Shown here one piece after another: positions 10,030 through 21,700 of a DNA stretch of 32,967 nt. The notes under the pieces were generated by a model. That model was not told the origin of the DNA, did not search any database, and saw only the letters and a program-made list of their open reading frames with translations. Within the stretch, counting starts at the first letter, position 1. Each line of letters opens with the position of its first letter. The position numbers and the translations under genes were made by a program. This stretch comes from Ophryocystis elektroscirrha (Eukaryota; Apicomplexa; Conoidasida; Neogregarinorida; Ophryocystidae), in contig JAQIFP010000008.1 of NCBI GenBank assembly GCA_030141585.1, positions 174,822 through 207,788 on the forward strand, in the 5' to 3' direction.

Positions 10030-13000
10030 ATGGCAGAAAAGTTTGAAGCTTTTAGACGATTTGACTATCGTTTAAACTCTAATTTGGTAATTCAGAAAGA
10101 AACCCATAATATTAACCAAAATGAGCCAACGGGAGAGCCTGAATCTTTGGTTGGAAGAACGTTATATCCAATGGGAGATAAAGTGGTCCGAATGAAACCA
10201 AAAGACCTTTTAGAGTTAAATAAGAAGCGTGTACAGCAAACAGCAGTAAAGTTAGGTAAAAGTAACCCAGTTGTATCAGAAGAAACAAAATCTGTGTCTT
10301 CTAAAGTCTTACATGACAATAAATTAGCACATGAATTTCGCAGAGCGATTAAAAAAGGCCCTAATATATTAAGAACAGATATTCACGAATCTAATTATTA
10401 TCACCCCACCACCAAAGAAAATACATATATATATGAATCTATATTGGATGAAATTAAGCTAATAATTGGAGATCAACCAAATGATGTATTATTAGATGCT
10501 ACTGAAGAAATATTATATATATGTAAATCTGAAATTAGAGATTTGGAAAAAAAATCTATGGTGATTAATTTATTAGGTGACTCGTGCACAAATGAAAAAT
10601 TTCAAAAAATTTATAATCTTGTTCATAATTTGAACGACTACGTACCCAAAAATGCCTTATCAGATTTGGCAACTGCTACTAATGTTCCTTTAGACGATGA
10701 TTTAGATAATACAGGTGGTGTAGCTGTGATTTTTGACGAAGATGATGATAATGAACTCATAGACTATGACATAAACAATAAAATAATAGACGACACGAAT
10801 AATAATGACACTTTTTATGAAGAAGAAGAGGAAGAAGACGAGGAAGATAAATTAAATTCGGCAAATGACAAAAATGTGTATATTTCCATAAAAGATGATC
10901 AAAGAGAAAAGTCGGCAGATATTTTGTTTGATAATAAATATAATTTAAATGTTCGAGATATTGATACCCATTGGTTACAACGCGAATTAACTAGAATATA
11001 TAATGACGTAGAGGTTGCTGCAGACTTAGAAAAAAAAATATTGAACGTACTAACCACAGAAAATTTACAAGAGTGTGAAAATAAGCTTGTTTATCTTTTA
11101 AAATATGATAATTTTAATTTTGCAAAATTATTACTAAAAAATCAATGGAAGGTTTATTTTTGTACAAAGCTAGGTCAAGCTCAATCTTCCGTGGAGCGAG
11201 ACAATATTTTAAAGAAAATGAGTGAGTCTCCGTATGGACAAGAAGTCCTTAAAGAATTGGAAGCAGTAAAATTACGTACAGATCGTGAAAAGGAGTTTAC
11301 ACGGAATGTACAGAGAGAAGCTGCCATTTTAGCGGAAAGATCAATGAATTTGTCCAATAAAGAAGATGAAGATGACATTTTAGGAGATAGGACAGTGATA
11401 GATCCATTTGCTAAAAAAAATGTTATTGTCAATGTACAGGCGTCCGAAAAACCTCCTCCAAAAGTTTTAGAGGAGAAAGACAAAGGGGAGCCAGAGATAC
11501 TCAATTTAGAAGCCATGACGTTTACGGAAGGATGCCGATTTATGGCAAATACATCTGTAAAGTTGGGTGAGTCATGTGAACGTATAGAATTGAAAGAATA
11601 CGATGAAGTTATTATACCCCCTCCTATAGTGAAAGAAACAGCTAATGAATATGACCCTGAATTTAATAAAGAGTTACTAGTAGAGGAATGTCTTCCAAAA
11701 TGGGCACAAGATGCATTTACTTGTGTAAATATAAAGCGTTTGAATAAAATACAATCAGCTGTATTCCATATAGCATATTCCGCTCCTAGCAAAAACATGC
11801 TTATTTGTGCACCCACCGGAGCAGGAAAGACCAATATTGCCGTTCTTAGTATTTTATCCATTATAAACCAAAATATATTAAACACAAGTAACAAGCAAAC
11901 TTTACCAGAAAATTTATCAACGGATATTGTTGATACTCCTATGGCAGATAACCCCACGGATTTCTTGAGTTTGAATGAAATATCTTTATTAAAAAAAAAC
12001 ATCAAAGTTGTATATTTATCACCCATGAAAGCTCTAGTAAATGAGCAAGTATTAACCTTAAGTAAAAGATTTAGTCCATACGGTCTAATAGTTGAAGAAT
12101 TAACAGGAGACTCTCATTTGACTCGAAGTCAATTAAGAGAGGCCAACATTATTATTGCTACACCCGAAAAATGGGATATTATTACGCGTAAAACTGGCGA
12201 AATAAATGAAGTTATAAGTTTGATTATATTTGATGAAATCCATTTATTACATGACACTCGTGGAAGTATAATAGAATGTATAGTAGCTCGTACATTACGG
12301 TATATAGAGTCTAGCCAGCAACCAATACGCTTAATAGGGTTAAGTGCAACTTTGCCTAATTATATGGATATCGCTTTATTTCTAAGAGTCTCTTTGACGC
12401 CAAATGATGGTCTCTTTGTATTTGGATCTCTTTATCGACCAGTACCTTTAAAGCAAACATTTATAGGTTTGAAAGAAAAGAAACCAACCAAGAGATTACT
12501 AACCACGCATAATATATTATATAATAAAGTTATCGAAGAATTAAAAAATAACAATTCAATTTTAATATTTGTACACTCCCGGAAAGAAACAGCAAAAACC
12601 GGGAATATACTGAAAAAGATGTTTTTAGAAAAAGAAACGGTCAATTTATTAATTAAGGAAGAAAATATTGCTTCAAATGAAATCCTCAAAACAGAATCAG
12701 AGGCATGTAAGAATACAGACTTGAAAGAACTTCTTCTATATGGTATAGGAATACATCATGCAGGATTACCAAGAACCGATAGACGTCTCATAGAAGATTT
12801 ATTTAGTGATAAACATGTATCGATCTTAATATCAACAGCAACCTTAGCATGGGGTGTTAATTTACCAGCACATACTGTTATTATCAAAGGGACTCAAATA
12901 TATAATCCCGCTCATGGAGCATGGGAGGAATTATCTATGCTCGATATGATGCAAATGATTGGTAGAGCTGGAAGGCCTCAATTTGACTTAACAGGACATG

Positions 13001-14417
13001 GTATAGTTATAACAACACATAATCAATTGCAATATTATTTAAGTTTACTTAATCAACAATTGCCCATAGAATCTCAGTTATTGCATAATTTACCAGATAT
13101 TCTTAACTCTGAAATACAGCTCGGAACAATAGCCACACGTGCAGATGCTGTCAAATGGATACAGTATACGTATTTCTATATTCGAATATTAAGAGAACCT
13201 TCTTTATATGGATTACCAGAAGATGTTCGTAAAAATGATTCTGCATTAATTATACCACTAACAAATATAGTGCATACAGCATTATGTACGTTAGAGAAAT
13301 ATTCTTTGATCCGTTACGAAAGAAGACTAGGTATGATACAACGCATTGGACTAGGAAGAATAGCATCGTACTATTATATCAAATATCCGTCAATATGCAC
13401 ATATAATGAACATCTTAGACCCACCTTTACAGATATAGAGTTATTAAGACTATTTAGTTTGTCACATGAGTTCAAATATATACCAGTAAGAGATGAAGAA
13501 AAAGCCGAAATCACACGTTTACTTGAAAGAGTACCAATACCAGTCAAAGGTTCGGCATCTACGCAAAACTCTAGCGTTAAAATCAATATATTGCTGCAAG
13601 CGTATATATCTCGGTTATCATTAGTGGGTTTTGCGCTTAATGCAGATATGATATATGTAACCCAAAATGCCTCCCGAATTATGCGCGCCCTATTTGAAAT
13701 CTCTTTGAAACGCTCATGGGCATTTTTGGCCAAAAGGACCTTGCTGTTTTGTAAAATGATACATTTCCGTATGTGGAATGTTTTGTCCCCTTTAAGGCAA
13801 TTCAGTAACGTACTCACAGAAGATGTCCTCAAAAAACTAGAAAAAAAAAACTTCCCCTGGGAAAGGTATTATCATTTAAATCCCGTAGAATTAGGCGAAC
13901 TGATACGCGCACCCAAATTAGGTAATGTAATACATCGTCTCGTTCATACATTACCAAAAATGGATATAAGTGCATCTATTCAGCCTCTTACGCCATCTAC
14001 GTTACTTATTGAGTGTACATTAACTCCGGACTTTAAATGGGATTCAAAGTATCATGATATTCATGGTGAAGCTTTTTGGATCATTTTAGAAGATAACGAT
14101 CAAGACGTCATTTTACACTATGAAATGATACGCGTATATCAAAATTTAGCTGAAATTACCATTGATTTTGCCGTACCTCTCACGGAACCTCTTCCTCCAA
14201 ACTATTTTCTACGTTGTATTTCCGACAAGTAATTTTCATTTACCATTTATTTCATTATAATATTTAATTATATTATTCAATAATACTAATATTTAATAAT
14301 GATATTACTAATAATATTTAATAATAATATTTATTAATTATTAATTAATTAATAATATTTAATAATAATAAAATTTAATAATAATAATAATAATAATAAT
14401 ATTTAATAATAATATTA

Positions 14418-14453
<36 letters not shown>

Positions 14454-17453
14454 TAATAGTGTAATATTAAGTATAAGTGACTTTATAAGTATATAAACAG
14501 ATAGATTTGCATCTATATTCAAATGTATATGTATATTTAATTTGTATAAAATTAGATTTTTATTTATTATTTTGGTGCAGATGGATTCAATCTGAATCTT
14601 TGCTAGCTATCTCGTTCAAAAATTTGATACTTCCACAGAAAAATCCTCAGTGTACGGAATTATTGGATTTGCAGCCCGTGCCAATATATAATCTTAAATA
14701 TCCAGAAGCTGAAAAAATGTATAATGCGGAAAGAATAACTCATTTCGGGCCAGTAGAGTCACAAGTCATACCATCGTTATATCATTCAAACGACAATGTG
14801 CTTGTTTGTGCGCCAACAAACGCTTATGGATTGAAAATATGCGCAGAATTCGCTATTCTTCGAATGCTTAAAGAGAGCAGTGTAAAACGCTGTGTATATT
14901 TGACTCCATATGAAAGTTGGGCAGAAAACCGGTATAATTACTGGAAATCTCAATTCGGCGAATTCTTCCCGGATGTTAAAGTTGTTATGTTGACTGGCGA
15001 TACATCAGTAGATTTAATACTAATAAATGAAGCCAATATAATAGTATCCATTGCAACACATTGGGACTGTGTTTCACGCAGATGGAGAACCCGCAAAGTC
15101 CTTCAACAAATACCACTATTTATAGTAGACAATTTGGAAGCATTGAATAGTAGAACCGGTTCTATTTTAGAAGTATGCTTTAGCCGTATGAGATACATTT
15201 CCGCACAACTCCCGAATCCTATCCGTTTTATTGGATTATCTATACCACTTGCAAATGCTATTGATATAGCTGGCTGGTTTGCTGTAGATCACATGAATAT
15301 GTTTAATTTCCCAAGCTCAAGGGGTTATTTAAAGACATATATTGAAGCATACGAAATATACAGTCGTAGTGTAAGATTGGCATCAATGGCTCAACCTACA
15401 TATCAATGGATCAAGAAAACTCCAGAGTACAGTGTTATATTAATTTGCTCAGATCGCAAGCAGTGCCGAATAATGGCAGTCAACTTTTTATTATACAGCT
15501 CATCAGATAATAAACCTTACCAATTCTTACATTTAGACAAAGAAAAAATAGTAGAGGAAATGCAAAAATATCAAATCACAGATAAAACGCTACAACGTAC
15601 ATTACAGTATGGAGTTGGATATATACATGAAGGATTAAATCCAGATATTAAAAACTTTATACTTGAATTATATAAAAAGAAATATATACAAGTATTAATT
15701 ATTATGGAATCCCTTATATGGAGTTTACAAATAACAGCTCAATTAGTTATAGTACAAGATACTATTAAATATCATATGAATACGAAAAGATGGAAAACTT
15801 ACGACTTAGTGGATATTTTTCGTATGATGAGTTTAGCAGATGATAATAAATCAACATCCTCTATGTTTGTATTAATGTGTCCTCAAAGTAGATGGACGTA
15901 CTACAGTAAATTCATATCAGAGCCTATACCGCTTGAATCTGCTTTAGATCAAGGTTTAACTGATTTCTTAAACGCTGAAATTGCTTTAAAAACTATCGAA
16001 TCTAAACAAGATGCAGTAGACTGGCTAACATGGTCATTTTATTACCGCAGATTAACGAAAAATCCTAATTACTATGGATTACAAGGATCAACGCCAACGC
16101 ATCTTTCCGAACATTTGTCCGAATTAATAGAAAACTCCGTCGACGCTTTAACTACAGGTCAATGTATAGAAGTAGATCCAGAAAATCAAATCAATTTAAC
16201 TCCTCTCAATTTAAGCTTAATAGCAGCTTTCTATTATATAAACTTTACAACGATTGATCTTTATAATCGATCCGTCGGAAAAGATCTTAAAAAAAAAGCT
16301 CTAATAGAAATCTTATGTGCGGCTTCTGAGTTCACAGATCTTGTTCCTTTCAGATTTGGAGAAGAAGATATTCTTAAAACAATGGCGAATGAAACAGGAG
16401 TCTATTTAGGTCCAGAAACAGACGTTAACGATCCCAATGTTAAAGCCTTAATTCTTTATCACTCCCATATACACAGATCAAGATTTACTAGTGATCTTGC
16501 TTGGGATAGAAAGTTATTATTAGATGTCTATGTACGCTTACTTCATGCGTTAGTTGATGTTATTGGAAGTAATGGATGGTTCCTTACAGCTATACATGCT
16601 ATGGAATTATGTCAAATGACTATACAAGCCATGAGAACTGAACTTTCCCCTTTATATCAATTACCTTTTTTTGACGAAAAAAGAGTCTCTTTAGCAAAAT
16701 CCTCCAATATAAATGACGTTTACGATTTAATAAATGCAGATGACGATATACGTAATCTAGTACTGTCTGATTTAAGCAATAATCAAATCCAAATGATTGC
16801 TACCATGTGTAATGCATACCCAGTTATAAATGTTGACTTTGATATTCCTGCTGCTATTCAAGAAAAAATTAGCGATGACTCTATTATATACGCTCTGGAT
16901 TGTAACTCCTCTGGAACCCTTGTCATTCAGCTGTCTAGAGTTGTTGTAAGTATAACTCTAATAAATATAGACTATAAATCTATCTCATTATCATGAGAAA
17001 CATTAATATTATTTTAAACTAATTAAACATTATATATAATATATATATATATATAATAAATAATATAATAAATATATATTTATTATATATATTTATTAAT
17101 AAATAATAATTAATTATTATTATTATTATACTTTATAATTATTGCTTATTAGGATAATGAAGAAGAAGAAATAAGTCCAGTAATGACTCAATATTACAGT
17201 AAACCTAAAGACGAACAATGGTGGGTTGTCCTAGGGTCACCTAAAACTAATAACTTATTAGCAATAAAAAGGACAGTAGCAAAGTAAGTTTACAATAATC
17301 ATTTCATTTATTAATAATAGAGTTAAAAATCAAGTTAAATTGACTTTCGATACACCGAAAGAACCTGGATTATATGAATACGTTTTAAATGTTATATGCG
17401 ATAGTTACATTGGATGCGATCAAGAGTATAGTTTAAAAATAAGAACACAGTAA
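10030..17453 (+). CDS. BRR2: Brr2 (U5 snRNP 200-kDa) spliceosomal RNA helicase, four exons
   Basis: Ski2-like helicase that unwinds U4/U6 snRNA during spliceosome activation in the nucleus. Exons 10030-14228, 14581-16945, 17153-17283 and 17321-17453 join in frame to 2,275 residues (human about 2,136). The N-terminal PLUG/PWI part keeps the family lines YRLNSNLVIQ, EPTGEPESLVGR and RDIDTHWLQREL, around an acidic run near 10815-10845. Cassette 1 is intact: Walker A CAPTGAGKT (about 11807), DEIH (about 12233), SATLPN, TATLAWGVNLPAH, QMIGRAGRP, then a Sec63 unit. Cassette 2 starts in exon 2 and retains the fold (LLDLQPVPI, QDAVDWLTWSFYYRR, LNLSLIAAFYYIN). Its ATPase motifs are lost: Walker A reads CAPTNAYGLK and the DExH box reads VDNLEAL. 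The last two exons encode the Sec63/IgG-like C-terminus (WWVVLGSPK, GCDQEYSLKI). Introns are 352, 207 and 37 nt. The identification is very secure. Confidence 0.95.
14229..14580 (+). repeat. (TAA)n-rich intron 1 of BRR2
   Basis: The donor is GTAATT after ISD plus two bases of the next codon. The acceptor TTTGGTGCAG ends at 14580, and the joined sequence reads ISDKWIQSESL, matching the family. The intron is a mosaic of TAA and TAATAT repeats, the longest around 14375-14455. Confidence 0.85.
16946..17152 (+). repeat. AT-repeat intron 2 of BRR2
   Basis: It begins GTAAGT after QLSRVV and ends TTATTAG before DNEEEEISP. The middle (about 17030-17130) is TA/TAAT repeat. In frame, the join gives the expected Sec63-domain sequence. 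The following intron, 17284-17320, is only 37 nt. Confidence 0.85.
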
Positions 17454-17481
17454 ATTTCATTTTTTTTTTTTCTATACAAAA
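17454..17481. other. 28-base gap between converging stop codons of BRR2 and the PKS
   Basis: BRR2 ends with TAA at 17451-17453 and the PKS ends, on the minus strand, at 17482. The gap includes an oligo-T run (about 17457-17471). Both 3' untranslated regions must therefore run into the neighbouring coding sequence on the opposite strand. Confidence 0.7.
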
Positions 17482-18780
17482 TCACGATTGTTCATAAACG
17501 TAAAATTTATGAAGAAATGGGTCCAAGTTTTCTATATCAATAATTTTTGAGAATCGTTGATATATCATTTGATCAGTGAGTTGATATTTGGATTTTATAG
17601 ACTGATATTCTTCCGAAGTTTTCATAAGAGATTTATCTGCGGGTGGTAGTTGGTTGAAAGTTGTATCTGATGATTTAAGGAATTTCAGTATATGATGAAC
17701 AGTTTTTTTAGTTGATTTTTTGAGGTTATCATAAGAAATATCAATAAATCGATTAGAAAATTGTGGATTAGCTGTTCTAAATTGAAACATTTTACTTAGA
17801 ATAATCTGTAGGTAGTTGATTTCGGAATCAATTAATTGTTGTATATTTTGTGTTTGAATACGATTTGCTTCCCTTACAGAATGTACTAAATGTATCCAAC
17901 TAGAGACAGCTTGTGGCAAATTTCTATGTAAGCAAATGACTTTAGCTGTAGGGAATGTTTTGAATATTTCATCTAAAGCCAATGCGTGCAACGGGCTTTT
18001 TAATACCCATCGTTGATTACTTAACCATGGTTTTTGAATTTGTAAATGTTGAAGATATTTCTTATATTTTGAGTACGTTTTTTTGTATTCAGCATAGTCA
18101 TTATCTGAAATCCATTTTAAGTAATTGGGACAATTGAATATTGTATGTAAATTGGGAGTACGTCCATATTGAGCAAACAGCATATAATCCTCTTCAGACC
18201 CATCCGGAGAATGATGATGTATTTTTTTCCAGTCAGGGAAAAGGAAATTTTCTACTTGAAACAATAAATCGAGTTCTTGTATTCTAGGATCTACCTGACT
18301 TTCACTAAAGTCAGAAGATTTCCCATCTAGACCATACGGTATAAGTAGTTCATATAATTTGACTGTACGGAAGTTTTTATGTAAGCCAAGAATATTTTGC
18401 AAGTAAGTAGTTCCCGTTCTATGTAAACCAATGATAAAAACAGGATCTACAATTTTCTGATTTTCATATAAACTAGGACATATTGATTCGTGATAATTAA
18501 GAGCAATATTATTAACGTATGCTTGATAAACAATTTGAGATAATATCCAATCTTTTTGGAAAGTTTCATCTGAATTTTTTGATAAAGATTCTTTACATAA
18601 AATATCAAATGATTCATCAATAAAGCTTAAGTCAAATTGTTCATATGGTAATACCGTGTATGCTTTTCTTTTGAGTTCTTGAATATTACGGTTTATCAAA
18701 TAAGCTTTACCGCTTACAGATTTCATTAAAGGTTGAACAGACAGTGGTGATAAAATTGAAGATATATATTTACTTAAATC
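17482..18780 (-). other. PKS C-terminal sulfotransferase domain (Sulfotransfer_3 type)
   Basis: It transfers sulfonate from PAPS to an alcohol. Seen: the 5'-phosphosulfate loop VFIIGLHRTGTT (18406-18435 and flank) after the family's typical helical lead-in (QFDLSFIDESFDILCKES); WVLKSPLHALALDEIF; and the 3'-phosphate motif AKVICLHRNLPQAVSS with Arg and Ser in place. A final helical region ends at the stop with YVYEQS. The closest resemblance I recognise is to bacterial-type Sulfotransfer_3 proteins rather than cytosolic SULTs. It is fused directly after the reductase in the same exon, so sulfonation of the released alcohol is the simplest reading. Confidence 0.85.
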
Positions 18781-21700
18781 TATTTGAAATTTGTCCTCAG
18801 GGAACTCCTTTTGTAAATGGGAAGAATCAACAATAATATTTGATTTATTAACTTTCATAGCACTGGGTCTATATACATATTTATAATGTGTCATATATAA
18901 TAATGCTGGTAAATGATTGATATCGGGATTTTCATTAATAAGATCAAATATTGAAGAATAATCTTTACAATTAATATGATTGGACATATATTTGATATTC
19001 TTCCACAGTAGAGGTAAGTCATCATTTGGAGATATAATGTGATACGTAGTATGTTGCAGTTTCTTTTTTAATATAATTTTAGTAATAAATTTGACGGCTT
19101 GATCAGTAGGAGTAATTATATATTTTATATTTGATAAATCTAAACGTATATTTTTTTGGAAACATTTCATTAGGAAACTATACAATACATCTTGAGAGGT
19201 TAAAGGTCTTGCATTAGTAGAAATAAGTAAATGACCTAATCTTAATATAACAACTGGTAATAAATGTTTTGTTGCTAGACATATATTTTCTGTAACCCAT
19301 TTTACCCATGGATAACCAAAGAAATTAGGTGTACCAAAAGAGAGCATTTCGTCTATGGAAGGTAAATCCGTCTCATATATATTTTGCTTGATATTATTGG
19401 AAAATTCAAATGATGTAAAATAATTGAAAAATATACCAATTGATGATATATGATAATAATATTTTAGACGATGATTTAAGCATAATTTAATTAATTCAGT
19501 TGTACCCAATATATGTGATGATCGTAATGTTTTATAACTACTGCACATATCTACGGTACCTCCTGAATTTAAAACACAATCAGCGTTTTCACTCAAAAAT
19601 TTATAATCTTCATAGGATGCACCCAAATTAATTTTTTCAATGTCCCCTGGTATAATTTTGATCTTTTCATATACACTGGTTGGTAAATCTAATAAATTAT
19701 TTTCAGAAAGTGTTAATATTATTCTTTCGAACCCGTCTTTGGGAGTTGAACATCGAATCAAACAAAATATGTTTAAATTTAAATTTAATAAGTTGTGCAA
19801 AACATGTATTCCCAAATAACCCGTGGATCCTATCAATAGAATATTTTTGATTTCATCAGGAAGTTGGTTATTTATTCTTTTATTATTTTTTTCATAATGG
19901 AGAATTTTAGATATAGATGATTCTACATCATATTCAGGTGAAACACTTTTGGGTGTATATTTAAGTAAAATATTGACATATTTATCAAATTCTTTTTTAT
20001 TATTTGCAGTATCTATGATAGATTTCAAATAATAATTAGATTGAGCTTTACTATTTTCAACAGATGAAGAAAATTGACATAATTCTTTCATTTGAGTTTT
20101 AGTTTCTTCGTATATTTTACTCCATTTATAAAGATTAGAGTAAATATCGGTGCATATATTATTTAAATGATCAAATTTGACAATTTCTTTGATTAATTTA
20201 TCAGATATTAGCTGATAGTGATCTGCTTCTTTGTAATTAGTTACAATATTGTAAATAGAATTTGTAGTTTCAACCGGCTGTTCAAATAACTGAGTACTAG
20301 ACACAAATATGAATTTATTTTTATTTGCATTATTTAATCCTTTAATGAAAACATCTAATAATTGTTTGGTTAGTTGATAATTGGTATCAGCATTGAAACT
20401 TCGCGTGAAATTGGACTGGAATTGCTGAGATAAACTAGAAAGAAAAGATAAACACATATTTTGTCTTTCTTCTGTATCTGGAATAACGTAAATAATTTTA
20501 GCATTAGGGTATATTTGTTGTATTGCAGGTAAAGAGGAAAGATGATATAATGAGTTTAATATTAACTGTGAATTTTTTTTGATAGGTAAACATGGGTAAT
20601 GGAATTTCAAATAATATTCTTGTAGCTGTTGAATTTGATATGATGCAACATGTTCTATATATTTATTGGAACCAAATTTAGATGCTAAACTTAAGCAAAT
20701 ACCTCCAGTTTCCAGTAATAAAGTATCTTCCCATATATCATCTATTGTGGTTGGGAAGAAATTTTGATATAATTCTCCAACAGTATTTTTCACAAATGCT
20801 AATGTATGATTAAGGAAATCTTCGGAGCTGATTTGGAGATTTTTTCTTTGATAATTTGACATCATATCTTGAAATGTTGTAGAATGGCAATTTGGAATGG
20901 TGCTTAATAAATTTTGCAAGCATAAATTAGCTATTCGGTCTATACCCGTGATAATAATAGGAGCGAAGTCACTGCAAGCAGCTTGGACCTCAGCTACCGT
21001 AGCATATTTAATATTAGTATATAAAGAGTTCGATGCTAAAGTATGAATAAATAAATGACCAGACCGTGTATATGGAATATCGCATAAAGTATTAAAGTCA
21101 TTTTTACATTTTTGTATGGCATTTTGAACTGGTTCAGTTTTAAAAATGGCTTCCTCTTGTTTGTTCAATACATAATTCTTTTTATATGCCGTACAGACAG
21201 ACTCAAATTGAAATGGATTTATAAATCTAATATAGTGATTTAACTTGGATTCTGGAGCAACTTGTTTTTCTGTTTGTAACCTTTTCAAAAATACACTAAT
21301 TGAAGAACTATTTAATTTAACTGTATGCGGTAACTCTAAAAACCTTGTACAATTACTTTGAAAAAAATCTTCTCTTGTCTAAAATAATATATGACACATC
21401 TAAAATTATTACTTTTATAAAATAAAGTAGAGCAGATTTTTGCATAGAATTTGTTGGTAATTCAAGTCTTTTTATTAATTGATTTAAATTTAATACTGGA
21501 TATTCCAATCCAAAATATGTTGATAGTAAACAAGAAAATTCATGTCTAAAAAAAAAAAATTAATTATCAAATATATTATTAATATCAATTTTTAATATAT
21601 ATATATTATATATATATGTATTTATATTATTAATTTATATTATTAAATTATCAAATATATATATATATATATTTGATAATAATTATTATTCTTATAATTA

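Noticed and set aside
11181..12026. 281-codon minus-strand frame opposite BRR2, plus smaller antisense frames there
   Set aside because: Shadow of the conserved helicase coding sequence; no domain or intron logic supports it.
14507..14580. ATG at 14507 as the start of a second helicase gene
   Set aside because: It lies in the intron. The acceptor at 14580 joins the cassettes in the exact order and spacing of Brr2.
21286..21288. ATG at 21288 as the start of a separate reductase-sulfotransferase gene
   Set aside because: Upstream codons continue in frame to a consensus acceptor at 21379 and link to the PKS through two introns. The following residues are mid-domain.
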